DNA of 64,000 nucleotides from Nematostella vectensis (Eukaryota; Cnidaria; Anthozoa; Actiniaria; Edwardsiidae). The stretch is from positions 1,757,501 to 1,821,500 of the forward strand of contig NC_064043.1 of NCBI RefSeq assembly GCF_932526225.1. The letters run 5' to 3'. The notes under the pieces were generated by a model that worked only from the letters and a program-made list of their open reading frames with translations, searched no databases and was not told the DNA's origin. Shown here piece by piece: positions 48,701 through 59,100 of this stretch. A program made the position numbers and the translations under genes. Every line of letters begins with the position of its first letter. Positions within the stretch are counted from its first letter, which is position 1.

Positions 48701-51700
48701 CAGTCGACGAAAAAGAATTGATGATTGACAATTACCAAAAGAGCGTAGCACGTGCAAAGGCAAGTGAAGAGAAGCCCAACACAGAACAAATGGGGTGCAC
48801 AGATACAACCGTCCTAAACAAGTACGATCAAACGGGCTCGGGGGATAAGGTGGATGCTAAAAATGATAGCAACGAGAACGGTGAACATTTTGAATGGCCA
48901 GATAGGGGGTCTAAGGCAGACGACCAAAGCGATTCTATGTCTGATGCAAGTGGCAGTGCGGGAAGCAGTGAAGACGCTGTGATCGATTTTTGTCCGGAGT
49001 CAACACAATTAGACGATGTTTCCTTGTGCAGTCCGTCCGGGTCGCCAAAGAAGTATAACGGTGATTCATGGCCTGATTTTGAATGCTTCCTCCGTCCGAG
49101 TAGGCCCTCACAGGAGAAGGATTCGCTTCCTGAGGACGAGTGTGACGACGCTCACCTTACGGATGACATGGCTCGTTTAAATGATGACGATGAAGACGAT
49201 GATGATGATGAGTCACTATTTAGTATGTACCTCAGAAACACTGGGGCTGTCGGTGCAGAAACAGAAAACAGCATGTGTCGTCAAACTTATTCGCCCAGTG
49301 CTTATAGATCTAAGGTACAAGAAGAACAAAGTCACGGATTTGTTAGTGGGGGTTGCGATAGCGATGAGTCAAGACAAAGAGATTTGACAGCAGAGTCGGA
49401 TGAACCTTCAAAGACGGCTAAGGTAAATCTGAAGGACTCGAATAACGATTTCAACACTGATGAAAATCTGGAGTCGATTTCTATAGATGTGGACTTTGAA
49501 AGCAGTTGTTCTTCGAGTACTGGTGAGGATTCCTCCGATCTTCAAGGAACTTATGATGTCGAAGAGGAAGAAGGAAGGGATGGAAAAGTCGAACTCTTTA
49601 ATAGAGAAAGCACCAAGCTTCTGTCGTACAAGTTAAAGGAATATGTTCATTATAACGACTCGCCTGTTCCTATTTCTGTCGATGGAGATAGTGGATCTAG
49701 CACTTCTTCGTCAGCTTCTGAATCTTTTGCCATGTACCAAGTTAACGAAGTAGATAAGTCTGACAAGGAGGGATGGAAGGAGAAGGAGGGGGGAGTAGAT
49801 GAGTCAGAGAAGGAGGGATGGAAGACGGAGGGGGAAGGGCAGAGGGAGGAGAAGGAGGAGGGATGGAAGAAGGAGGTGGAAGGGCAGAGGGAGGAGAAGG
49901 AGGAGGGATGGAAGAAGGAGGTGGAAGGGCAGAGGGAGGAGAAGGAGGATGATAAAAGTGACTCGCATACGAAATTTAAAAGTTTGTTTTGGAGGCAAAA
50001 CGCCGTCCGGACAATTAGTGAAAGGTCGACTGAGTGTGACCTCGAAGATGAGGAAAACTCGTCAACTTGGAACGAGCCATTACTTCATAGCACGGGACAT
50101 CCCGAGGTAAACATTACAGGTAACGACGGTTCGATATCGGCTCAAGAATCCGAAACTGTTCCTGTTACACCGTATCTTATTCTCGGTGAGGACCCAGGGG
50201 AATCCGAAGACGCTGGGGTTGTAGAAGAACTCGAGAAACACATAGATTTGGACCCAGAGGGATTTGAAGTCGCTAGGGGTACAGAAGAACACGAGAAACA
50301 CATGGATTTGGACCCAGAGGGATTTGAAGTCGCTAGGGGTACAGAAGAAGACGAGAAACACATGGATTTGGACTTAGGGGAATCTGAAGACGCTTGGGGT
50401 ACAGAAGAACACGAGAAACACATGGATTTGGACTTAGGGGAATCTGAAGACGCTTGGGGTACAGAAGAACACGAGAAACACATGGATTTGGACTTAGGGG
50501 AATCTGAAGACGCTTGGGGTACAGAAGAACACGATTCATTTGAGGCTACCCTTCCTGCGGAATGGCTCATCCCATCTCCCCCACCTGCCACTGAGGAATT
50601 ATGGGAAATCAAAGTAGTGTCGCCGCCTCCTCTAAACCTCAGTATTACTCCTACAGCGTTTGAGCTTAGTAGCAGTAACAGTGATGGCTATGTTAAAATA
50701 GAGATCGACGAGATCGAGAGGTTCATTCTACCACCCCCGCCACCAGTCGGTGACAATAAGGAAAGCGTCCAAACCGTTTCGCAACCTCAAAGGGAACAAA
50801 GCAATGGAGCTATGTCACACACTCCATTAGAGGATAACGATAAAGAGAGTGCTCTGAAAACGCACAACCATGAGGCCATATCCCCCTTTGAATTGGAGAC
50901 CAACAACAAAGAGCGTTCACAAACTATTCCGCTGCCTCAGACGACGCACAACCGTGAATCAATATCGCGTACGCTATTACAGGCAGACGAGGTTCTTCAA
51001 ACTGTCAAACCACCGCAAGGAGCACAATGCAATGATACGATATCACCAACATCAGTTGTACACGAACTGGACTTTACTACGCTCTTGAAAAGACGATGGT
51101 GCTCTCAGGAAACACTTGTCAGTAGAGATACGGGCTTTTATGGACAACGGGGCCACAATATGCAGTCAGGGTATGAGGTTCCTTTAGATCTGTTGGGGTC
51201 ATTAGCCATTAAAGATCACAGCGATGCCGACAATGATACGGTGGAGATATCGAAAGACTCTGGTGTTAATAGCGATCTAGAGAGTCGTAGCGGGAATTCA
51301 AGTTGTTCGAGTGTTCAATCGGTATTGACCGACTCAAATAGCGACCCAAAGAACGAGTCAAGGAATTCCGTCTTCAATATGAAAAGGACGGCGTTACTGG
51401 CGTACGTAGAACAGTTTGAGGAAAACGAAGAGAGAAGCTCAGATGACGATTCGGAGAATAGTTTTTCAGACTCTTCCGAAGAGTCCATCGAACTCTTTGT
51501 TGATAGTACAAGTGAAAACGACGTGTTTACAGCTGTCGATGAACCAAATGACGGTCAAGAAGCGATATGTGAAAGCACGAGTGACCACTGCAAGGAAACC
51601 ATCAGTAAGAAAGATATTAGTCTAAGAAGCTCGAAGGAAAATCTTCAGAACTTCAGAAAGCCCCCTATACCCCCAAAACCTGACTTCAAGACCCAGCATG

Positions 51701-52734
51701 CATCGCAGGGAGTGTCTCTTATTTCACGTAACATACAACAGGGAAATCATATTAACTGTGAATATGACTATAGCAAAGAGACTTATGAAATGGCAGTCCA
51801 TGCAGAAGACAAAAATACGCCATACGCCATGATGAATGGAAGTGCACCTTGGGAATCGATGGTCGCGACAGGTCCAGTCAGCTCAGCCGACGATCATGAA
51901 GCGATCACGAAATTACAAGAAACGAAAGGTTCTCGGACACTCAACGACAAAAGAAGTGAAACTAGGAAGTTTTCTCTCGAGAGAGATAAAAGCGATGGTT
52001 TTTGTAATGATTGCAACCATGAAGAAAGCACAATGTCATCAAATCCGGATGAATTCATTAATATGTCGAATCCGAAACAGGTAGAAAGAACGTTTTCTTC
52101 AGTGAATGTCGAAACCACTAACGCAACGTCCATTGAACTAGAACAAGGTATTCAAAATTCAATCAGGACTTTAGTAAAGAAAAAGTGTTCAAGCAAAGAG
52201 CTTCCACGTCACGAAACCACAAAACTCGACCAGCAAAAGTTACTCGCAAAGTACTGTTTGGATGCGCAAACTGAGAGCTTACAATTTTTGGAAAAGCTAA
52301 AGAAACGGCTCGACGACTGTTCAAAGGATATGAATGAGCCTTTCAACATACTTCAAGGAAGCACGCACTGGATTGTAGGAATGCAGAACAACGCTAGGTT
52401 TCTAGCTCGTGACGTCACGCTTGTTGATACTAACGCTAAGCAGCTCAATTTCCAAGTCTTATCTGCAATGCGCACATCTCTGGACACGATACAACAACTA
52501 GTGAACTCTTGTGCTACCGCGAGCACTACCCAGCAGCGGGTGTCCAGTTATCGCATGCGCATTCTGATAGGTATTGTAACTGATGTTGTTTTGCTATACG
52601 GTGAGCTCATTACGCAGGCGCAAGAAACTGTGCGTATGCACGACGACGAGGCTAGCCGGAAGCGGCTGTCAGAGAAGACTGCTGCCATGACGACGCTGAT
52701 TGCGTCACTCATTCGAACACTTAAAAGGTTTTAA
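33767..52734 (+). CDS. FRMPD4: WW-PDZ-FERM scaffold protein, FRMPD4/Preso-like
   Basis: Eighteen exons: 33767-33819, 34884-35000, 36615-36684, 37032-37080, 38000-38056, 38217-38319, 38496-38562, 39969-40097, 40186-40278, 40613-40735, 44103-44158, 44374-44443, 44644-44892, 44962-45108, 45523-45600, 47180-47278, 47690-47840, 48185-52734. They sum to 6261 nt, 2086 aa. The first exon is the least certain: its Kozak (AAAATGGAG) and phase fit, but it has no homology. The WW domain is near 36-76 ([21 protein letters not shown]). The PDZ is near 96-165 ([30 protein letters not shown]). FERM spans about 216-560 ([45 protein letters not shown]). WW plus PDZ plus FERM is diagnostic of FRMPD4, a postsynaptic scaffold in vertebrates. 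The last exon encodes about 1515 residues: acidic, Ser-rich, with two internal repeats, the SH3-type motif PPIPPKPDF and a helical C-terminus. It ends -LKRF, not a class I PDZ ligand. The last intron has a GC donor. Confidence 0.9.
35136..36530. repeat. 31-bp array in FRMPD4-like intron 2
   Basis: About 45 copies of a 31-bp unit, GGGTTGTCATGGGTGGTGTT then TGGGATAGAGA, with shorter variants (GTTAATGTTATGGG, ATGAGGGGTTTGGAAT). A longer block of variant order recurs (about 35440-35760 and 35890-36240), indicating a higher-order duplication. It lies between the two WW-domain exons. Confidence 0.95.
37066..37561 (+). repeat. 37-bp array duplicating a 5' splice site before the PDZ
   Basis: Thirteen 37-bp units from 37081, each GTAAGTTTGATGGGGATGTG then TGGAGATTCATCTATTG. 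The last 15 bases of the unit copy the end of exon 37032-37080 (GAGATTCATCTATTG). The next unit begins GTAAGT or GTAAAT, so 13 donor sites stand in a row. 37 is not a multiple of 3, so using the second or third site would shift the frame into the PDZ. Confidence 0.97.
38610..39900. repeat. 22-bp array in FRMPD4-like intron 7
   Basis: Nearly sixty copies of a 22-bp unit GTAGTATCCAAGACTTGCAY + RA, with purine/pyrimidine variants at the end. It fills the 1.4-kb intron between the last PDZ exon and exon 39969-40097. Long minus-strand open frames (up to 290 codons) result from stop-free repeats and are not genes. Confidence 0.95.
40065..40138 (+). repeat. Two-copy duplication across the exon 39969-40097 donor
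   Basis: Exon bases 40065-40086 (CAGTATATAGGACCAGCGGA..) reappear at 40117-40138 inside the following intron (TAGTATATAGGGCCAGCGGA..), offset 52 bp. The short 88-bp intron is therefore partly a copy of the upstream exon end. It is open to a simple tandem-duplication origin. Confidence 0.8.
40681..43604 (+). repeat. 60-bp array of exon end plus 5' splice site, 49 copies
   Basis: The unit starts TGGACCTCAAAAGGGACAGT and ends GAGAAGGTATCAGAGGTGAG. The first copy is the 3' end of FERM exon 40613-40735, whose donor GAG|GTGAGT lies inside the unit. I count 11, 15 and 23 units in three blocks (40681-41332, 41333-42224, 42225-43604); the last unit of blocks 1 and 2 is 52 bp. Each block opens with the same variant order; the diagnostic CTTATCC unit is at 40741, 41393 and 42285. 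Each 60-bp unit adds exactly 20 codons ([18 protein letters not shown]..). Donors 1-10 are in frame with each other. Full read-through would shift frame at the first 52-bp unit and stop at 41693-41695. The conserved FERM sequence resumes at 44103, so splicing from donor 1 gives the normal domain. Confidence 0.97.
43640..44340. other. CACGTG/CACATG-rich intron segment
   Basis: Degenerate repeats of GTCACATGACNTGTGAC, GCACGTGACAAAGGTCAC and relatives surround FERM exon 44103-44158. Several are palindromic E-box type CACGTG words. They could be repeat debris or protein-binding sites; nothing in the sequence decides this. Confidence 0.45.
45610..46990. repeat. Telomere-like C-rich array in FRMPD4-like intron
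   Basis: About 70 units of roughly 16-24 bp built from CATACCCTAACCCACC with variable CCTCCCC spacers. The plus strand is strongly C-rich, and CCCTAACCC equals one and a half animal telomere repeats per unit. It starts right after the donor of exon 45523-45600 (GTG|GTAAGATC) and ends about 190 bp before exon 47180. Confidence 0.95.
47279..47460 (+). repeat. 58-bp array duplicating the donor of exon 47180-47278
   Basis: Donor-like sites occur at exactly 58-bp spacing: 47279 (AAG|GTACGA, true exon end), 47337 (AAG|GTAAGA), 47395 (AAA|GTATAA) and 47453 (AAG|GTATGA). Each is followed by ACTGTATTTATACCTTTT or a variant. The second site matches the donor consensus better than the first. Confidence 0.85.
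47841..47846 (+). other. GC 5' splice site (GC-AG intron)
   Basis: The intron between 47840 and 48185 starts GCAAGA after CTGAAG. It is the only junction that keeps phase (GCT GAA G|CT CCA) into the 4.5-kb last exon; reading on hits TAG within 40 bases and no GT lies between. AG|GCAAG is the usual form of GC donors. The acceptor is CACACAG before 48185. Confidence 0.75.
49760..49955 (+). repeat. 45-bp coding repeat (15-aa, [15 protein letters not shown])
   Basis: Within the last FRMPD4-like exon, about four in-frame copies of a 45-bp unit encode Glu/Lys-rich 15-residue repeats. The first copies are diverged ([15 protein letters not shown]). A charged helical spacer is likely. Confidence 0.92.
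50212..50531 (+). repeat. 60-bp coding repeat (20-aa acidic)
   Basis: Five and a bit in-frame 60-bp copies encode variants of [20 protein letters not shown] in the last FRMPD4-like exon. Two versions alternate ([10 protein letters not shown] then [10 protein letters not shown]). The last three are nearly identical, a sign of recent expansion. Acidic with Trp; function unknown. Confidence 0.95.
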
Positions 52735-52761
52735 AGCTGTTGTTTCATCATCCTGGTAGCT

Positions 52762-52960
52762 AAGGCTGCGTTCACACTATCGCCGAAACATCGTAAAAAA
52801 GTAATCAACCACCTTGAATAACTCATTTTGATAGATTTAATATGATCTTATTAATGTTATCTACTTCTTGTACTTTTGTACAAATTTGTCAATTTTAAGG
52901 TACACTAGATCCTAACATCTTTTTAGTCATCACGTTTCGCCTCCAGTGTGAATGCAGCTT
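52762..52960. mobile_element. MITE-like element, AAGGCTGCGTTCACAC ends
   Basis: The left end AAGGCTGCGTTCACACTATC and the right end (GTGTGAATGCAGCTT) are near-inverse, about 200 bp apart, with no coding content. It lies about 30 bp after the FRMPD4-like stop and so may be in the 3' UTR. GCTGCGTTCACAC-type ends are common among short DNA-transposon derivatives in animals. Confidence 0.7.
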
Positions 52961-52994
52961 TAAATGGCTACAGCTAATACCAGTCGCTAAAGGC

Positions 52995-53298
52995 CACAGG
53001 TAGCCCAAGCTCTGTATTTGTGCCTATTTATCATATGGTAAACATTTTTACGAAACACAAAAAAATAACTTGCTGGAAAGAAAAATGTAGTTTAGTATTA
53101 TGTTTATGTTCACGTTTTGCGTGTTCTCTGGCCATTCTAAAGCGTCTTTGGTGTTTTTGAAGAATCCCGATTCAAACAATGTTCTGCAGGGCGCTTTAAA
53201 ATGCCGCAGAGAACACGCAAACACAATACTTAAATAAAATACGTAAAACTTTTACCGTAAGATCAATAGGCACAAATACAGAGCTTGGGCTACCTGTG
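52995..53298. mobile_element. MITE-like element with 7-bp target duplication
   Basis: Terminal inverted repeat CACAGGTAGCCCAAGCTCTG (52995 on) matches the inverse at 53260-53298. It is flanked by TAAAGGC on both sides (52988-52994 and 53299-53305). A second inner inverted pair (GCGTGTTCTCTGGC near 53127 and its partner near 53205) gives a nested stem. The direct repeat supports transposition. Confidence 0.8.
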
Positions 53299-53312
53299 TA
53301 AAGGCTTGTCCT

Positions 53313-53432
53313 CATTAGGACGTAAGCACAAGCGCAAGCACAGAAGTGGGTATCGGTCACAGACAAGCGCAAGCTAAAGAAAATCAAGCAGTTGCGTTAA
53401 TTTGTGCTTGCTGGTGCGCTTGTGTCCCAATG
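53313..53432. mobile_element. Short foldback element
   Basis: The left arm CATTAGGACGTAAGCACAAG and the right arm ending GCGCTTGTGTCCCAATG are imperfect inverses about 30 bp long. It lies directly beside the previous element. No target duplication could be assigned. Confidence 0.6.
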
Positions 53433-53951
53433 GGAATCGAAAAATAATGTGATGGTGACAAAGTAACGTAATGATGACTTTTGTGTTTTGTGTTTTTCTT
53501 TTCCTGGTTGATAAGTACAACTTTTTATAGGTTTTTTTCTCAAGTAATTCTAATTCAGAAACTTATTTTAACTAGAAAAAAATATTTAAAAAGCTCAATT
53601 GGAATACAGAGAGAAATTGGAATGTTTAACCATTTATTGGTATTCTTAATATATATATATATATATATATATTTAAATATGCTTATATATTAGTGTATTT
53701 ATTAAATCGTAGAGTGGATTTAGAGTATATATCGTTTTAAAATTTGGTGGTTTTATCGAGGTAGTGTAATTTGAATACCCTCGGACTTTTTATTACTTTT
53801 AAAAACTAAGCTGATTCCACAAATGTTGGGTCATTTAAGTACGGTAATAAACATATTTTTATTGACTTTTATTAGTATTGGTTATTACATTATAAAGTAT
53901 GGCGGGTATCATGGTTTGTTTGCAGGCGTTAATCGGTGTTTTCGCTATGCA

Positions 53952-54068
53952 CCGAGTCGTGGCTGCCATCTTGTTTGGTTCAACGGTTCTGGCCGCGCGC
54001 GAGAGATTACTTTTCTCCTCCCAGCTCGTTCGCGGCCAGAACGAAACAAAATGGCGGCCACGACTCGG
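53952..54068. mobile_element. Foldback element, CCGAGTCGTGGC ends
   Basis: CCGAGTCGTGGCTGCCATCT and its inverse (AGATGGC.. type, ending GGCCACGACTCGG at 54068) enclose a second inverted pair, TTCTGGCCGCG / CGCGGCCAGAA. About 117 bp in total. The short open frames across it are by-products. Confidence 0.7.
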
Positions 54069-55470
54069 CGAAAAAAAAATAGTACTAAATAGGCGCGTAC
54101 ACAGGGGGTGCGCAGGGTGCGGGCGCACAACCTCCCCCCCCCCCCACCCTGGCGGCAAAAACGTAGGAAATTTATTATTAAAGAATCCTAAAATACTATC
54201 CTTCCCATGATACCTACGACTGCGACTGCAGACAGGCTACGGTTATCAATCTTATACAGCTATCGTCAAGTTTACATGGATATTCTCCATCCCCAAATAA
54301 TATTGAATTGCAAAGTAAATTATGGGCTATGCGAAAAAAAAAACATGAGGGGGCGCTCAGTTCTTTTTTTTTTCAACCAAAAGTAATTGAGAAAATCAGA
54401 ACCAGAAACATCAGGTGTGATTGTGGTGGTACACATCACTTTCTTTAGTAAATCACGGTCTTTAGTGCACTCCTTGCAGCGTGTGGCATGCCAATGTAAG
54501 GTATAACGTTCCTCAACTCTCCACAAGTGGAAAATGAGGATGATTAAAGACAACTGGCACTGAAGCAGTAATTTCTATGCGAGCTTTATTTTTTTTGTAG
54601 ATTTATAAGTAGAATTACCAGAAATGCAAACATATCATTTCTGCATTTAAAATAAAAGCTGCTGTATAATATTTTAGCAAAAGACTTCAAGAAACGTATT
54701 TTAGCCAAGAAATAAAATGCATTTACCGTGTCTGTACTTTCCGAGTGTGTGATTTTGGGTAAATTGGTGACATTGAAAACTAGGTATGGCGTTCTGGTAT
54801 ATTAATTTTATTGCTTTTTATGGCCATTTAACGCATGAAAAACAATATTAGATAATCTAAGTGTCTAGTGTCGAGTATTTATTTGCTTTCCCTTGAAAAA
54901 TCCATGCCTTAACCAAAAGACGGCTCTCTTGGATTTTGGTGGCCATTTTGTATTTGGCGGCCATTTTGGATTAGAAATAAGATGTTTTGCAAGCTACTAT
55001 GTCGATTTAATACCAGTTTTACATGTATCCATATGCAATAAATATTTCTAGATGCTTAACGTTACCAATTGTATTTGTGTAACTGTTTTGATGTGAGTTT
55101 TTGTTCAAAAGTAGCGGCCATCTTGGATTTGGCGGCCATTTTGGATTTCGATAGTCGAAAAAAGAGGTTGCCATGGTCGGATTCTCATGGAATTTGATTT
55201 GTGCACTAATTGGATGCATATAAACAGATTTAAGATGAGTTGGCTTTGTTACAAATTTTGTCGAACCTCTATAATAAAAAAAATCGTTTGTTTACATCGA
55301 CTAAAAAGCACCTATAAACAATCGGAGGAAATAACACGAAGGAGTCGATACATAGAAACAAATATTTTCTCTTTCAGTCAAAGTCAAGCAAAAGACGCTA
55401 TTAATTCTTGAGCCTCTGCTAAAAACAATGCCAGAATAGTATTACCAAAGTCAACCGCTGATCGCGAGTA
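54069..55470. other. Intergenic, upstream of LARS1
   Basis: Contains a C-rich run near 54134-54146 and several copies of GGCGGCCATTTTGGATT (about 54955, 55110 and 55130), partly in direct repeat. No exon recognised. The LARS1 promoter should lie at its 3' end. Confidence 0.45.
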
Positions 55471-55531
55471 TCTTATCGTGGTGTCATGTTGTGCTTTGTC
55501 TAGCCGCTGGTATAACGCGGGCTCACTGGTT

Positions 55532-55651
55532 ATGCGCCGGCTAGGTGCACGTGTGGTCAGGGTTTCCGGGAGGATTTTTGGCGTTAATTCGGATCTGGTG
55601 CCGGGATCAGGGTATTCATTTAGTCGCAGAGTGTGTCAAGAAGTAGACGAT
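55532..55651 (+). CDS. Possible alternative N-terminus of LARS1 (mitochondrial presequence-like)
   Basis: Forty codons from ATG 55532 run in frame, without stop, into the canonical ATG at 55652. They begin [17 protein letters not shown]. Seven Arg and one Asp occur in the first 33 residues, then acidic EVDD just before the canonical Met; this is the composition of a mitochondrial targeting peptide. Both ATGs have a purine at -3 but no G at +4, which permits leaky scanning. One upstream ATG (55485) opens a short frame ending in TAG. Targeting is inferred, not shown. Confidence 0.5.
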
Positions 55652-56074
55652 ATGTCTGTAAGTAATGATTTAAACGCGCGCGATTTTTTTTTGGTTCGAC
55701 TAATTTTTTATCCGTTTCTTCCTAATACTTGAGGGTTCACTTAGCCTTTTAAAGGCTATTTCCATTTGCCTTAGCATTATATTTTTATATTCAGTAACAC
55801 TTTCTTTTTACCCAGGCAATCAGATTTCTGACAGCAATTTTTAAATGATAATAAAAAGGATAAATTTTCTAACAGTAATATGATGCAATGTACCTTATAT
55901 GCAATATGTTGCAATTGATGACCTTATCACTGTCATGTCGTTATGTCAGTTCCTACATGCCTTCTCTCCCCACGCAAGACTTGCAATGGTACCCTGCGTT
56001 ATTAATCAATGAAAATCGATAAATCGATGTCAATCAAGACAAACAGCTGATTAATATTGATTGATATTGGTAAT

Positions 56075-56106
<32 letters not shown>

Positions 56107-59100
56107 TTATTGATTTCTATATGATGATAAATTGATAGTCACAAGAAGATATTCCTTAATTAAATCAATTTAATTGATTTTTATCGGTTGTCATCGATTG
56201 ACTACCCTAGCTTAGACATTATTTCAAAACATTCTCCAGGGCCAGCAAAGTGTTCATAAAATGTGAGTTCCTGTATCAAAAAATATGTTTATTGAATGAC
56301 TGTCGTTGCCTTGTTGATAGTGGAGCCATGGTTTGTTGAACAGGTTTAAGTTTAATGTAACACAACAGAGATCATAGCAGGCCACTTGCTTCACTCATCT
56401 TGCCAGGCAAGCTCAGCTCAAATTATACGACCGTTTACTCTGATGCTTGTGTACAGGCTAGACAAATTATAAATGGCATGGATCCACAAAGGTCCATCAA
56501 AGGGAAAGGGGTGGGCCAGCGAAGCCTAGAAAAGGACCAGCAACATGTAACATTACAGCTGTTTCAAATTCTATAATCTCTGCTATATAATCAGAGAGGC
56601 TTATGTTCTGCTTGATGAAGTGTATAACTTGGCATTCTTATAATCCAACAATAAAATTTAATCGCAGCTCGAGCTCTGCTGACAACTTCACATTTTATTG
56701 CCGGCTACTGTTTGTCCGATGTTGAAAATGAATCATAGAGCTAATTTTGCTTTTATTCCTTTTAAATCTACACCTTTTTATAAGCAACTACCTACTTCAA
56801 TACATTTTGATAGCCCTGCACTCCCCTAATAATTCTCAAATCCAGCAATTCTACCAGGAGCCTTGCAGTGAAACAGAAGCACAAAGTGTAGTTGAATAGG
56901 GAAACATTCAAACAAAATGTTGAATGAGTGGGATGAATGAGGTTGAATGAGCAAGCTTTGAACATCTCTAGCACAGAGCCTGAAATGAGCAAAGACCATT
57001 ATCTAGGGGCTAGGTATGAATAAATGAATGTTTTTTTTTTTACATTGGCCGTAAATTTTAACTGGATTACAGTTATGGTAAGGTTTACTGACAAATTTAC
57101 TGGTTACAAAACTTTCAACTAGCTTAGTGTTTGGTATCAGTCTCTTGACCCTCGTGATCAGGTAGAAAAAGATCAATAAACAGGGTCCAAGACAAAAGTG
57201 TCCATGAAAAATGTCCATGAGAAATTAAAACAAATGATCTGTTTAAATTTTATGTGTTCGCAAGAGACAGATTAGCCCAAGGATCAAGTGATTTTATTTT
57301 TTAAATGTTGAAAAGGAAATCCCCAGTATATACTTCAAGGAGTAATAAAAGGGCTAACACTCGGGCTAGAGAGGGCTTTAATATTCTGTGCCCAAAAAGA
57401 AAACAAATAAATCATGGTTAGAATCAAAGAGCATTCTTGCTTTAAAATACTAAAAAGAAATACTAAATAAAGAACCAGTGTTCATAATAGTATTCTCATA
57501 TCCTTATTTCTCTTGCCTTTTAATTCCTAATTCTCTGTGTTCCAAGAGCCTTCTACATGCATGTAGCCATTGTAAGCAACATGAAGTATCTTTCAAACAA
57601 AATAAATTCCAATTTTGCAGGTTGAACGAAAGAGCACCGCCAAGGTTGACTTCTTGAAGGGCATTGAGACAGATGTCCAGCAGCAATGGGAGAAGATGAA
57701 GATCTTTGAGATTGATGCCCCAGATCCAGGAAGTGATGCTGCGAAGTGAGTTGCCTAATGCTGACCTCAAGAAGGCATACACAATGCCATAAAATCAAAG
57801 CTGAAATACTAATCTTGGCCATCAGTTTTCTTTGAATTTAATTCTGTGATAATTTTTTAAATTGTTTGGAGAAGGGGAAATAAAGTAGTCCACAATTTCT
57901 GTTGCTTTTGAATTCCCAGGACTCTGTGTTCCTATAACCATCCTACTTCTAGGAATTTAGATTATAGATAACACTGTGCTTTGTTTGTAGGATGATATAT
58001 ATAGTCGTGGAAAAGATGTACAGATGTACAAACAAGCTCAGTAATTTTCAGAACTACTCACATAATCATATATTTTACTTGTTTAACTTGCTTTTACAGG
58101 AAGGGAAAGTTCTTTTGCACTTTCCCCTACCCGTACATGAACGGCAAACTCCATTTGGGTCACACATTCACATTGGCCAAGGTTTGTTTTTAACTTATGT
58201 ATGTAGCTGAAGGTTACCATTGACAGGAGCTTGTTAAATCTGCAATGTCTGTCTAAGGTATTCCAGTTTACTTCGGGTGGGCTGACAGAAACCTCATCCA
58301 ACAAAAGACAAAAGAATCTAATAGAATCTGTACTATCTAACAGGCCATCGGCTGTAAATTATTAGTCACTTCCTTTAAGGAAATCATTGGATATTGTTAT
58401 GTTATTGACTAAAAGTAAACTGGTGCTATTGCATACCTGTCAACCTCCGAAAATCTCAAGGCTTGAGATTTTTTGGGGGGAGGGGTGGGGTATATTCATT
58501 TTTGGGGGGAGGGGTGGGTTTAACCTTGCAGGCGTTTGCCTTATAGAAAGCGCTGGCAAACAAATCCACTTATAGATCTCACGAGGGTGTTAGATAAATT
58601 GTGCTACGCAAGGGAATTGTTGTTTCAAATATTTTAATAGAAAATAGGCAAAATGACGATTTTCTATGGAATAATTTTTCGGAAGCGATAAAAATCGCTT
58701 AAAAGTGGGAGATTTGGTGCTCACCGCGGGAGAGCGGGAGAAGGGCTCCAAAATCTTGAGACTCCCGCCTAATGCGGGAGAGTTGACAGGTATGCTATTG
58801 CTGCTTTAAGATACAATTTACATTAGAAGACTGAAGAAATCAGCAGCTTCAATCACTTAGAACACCAAGCTCCTTTTTGCACATCCTAGGACCTGCAGCA
58901 ACCTTAACCGTATAGCATTAATGGGGTCACTTTTGTCATCATTGATTTTATTCTGAGTAAATGATAATATTACTGAGCTTTATCTCCAAGGAGATGTAGT
59001 TATGCACTCTGCTTGAGAACGATGAGACTTTTAATTCTTTTCTTTTTCTTTCATATTGCATCATCTTGTCTACCCAGGCTGAGGTAAGTCTACAAATTAT

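Noticed and set aside
48279-48808. Minus-strand frames opposite the FRMPD4-like last exon
   Set aside because: Shadow frames of a strongly biased acidic coding region.
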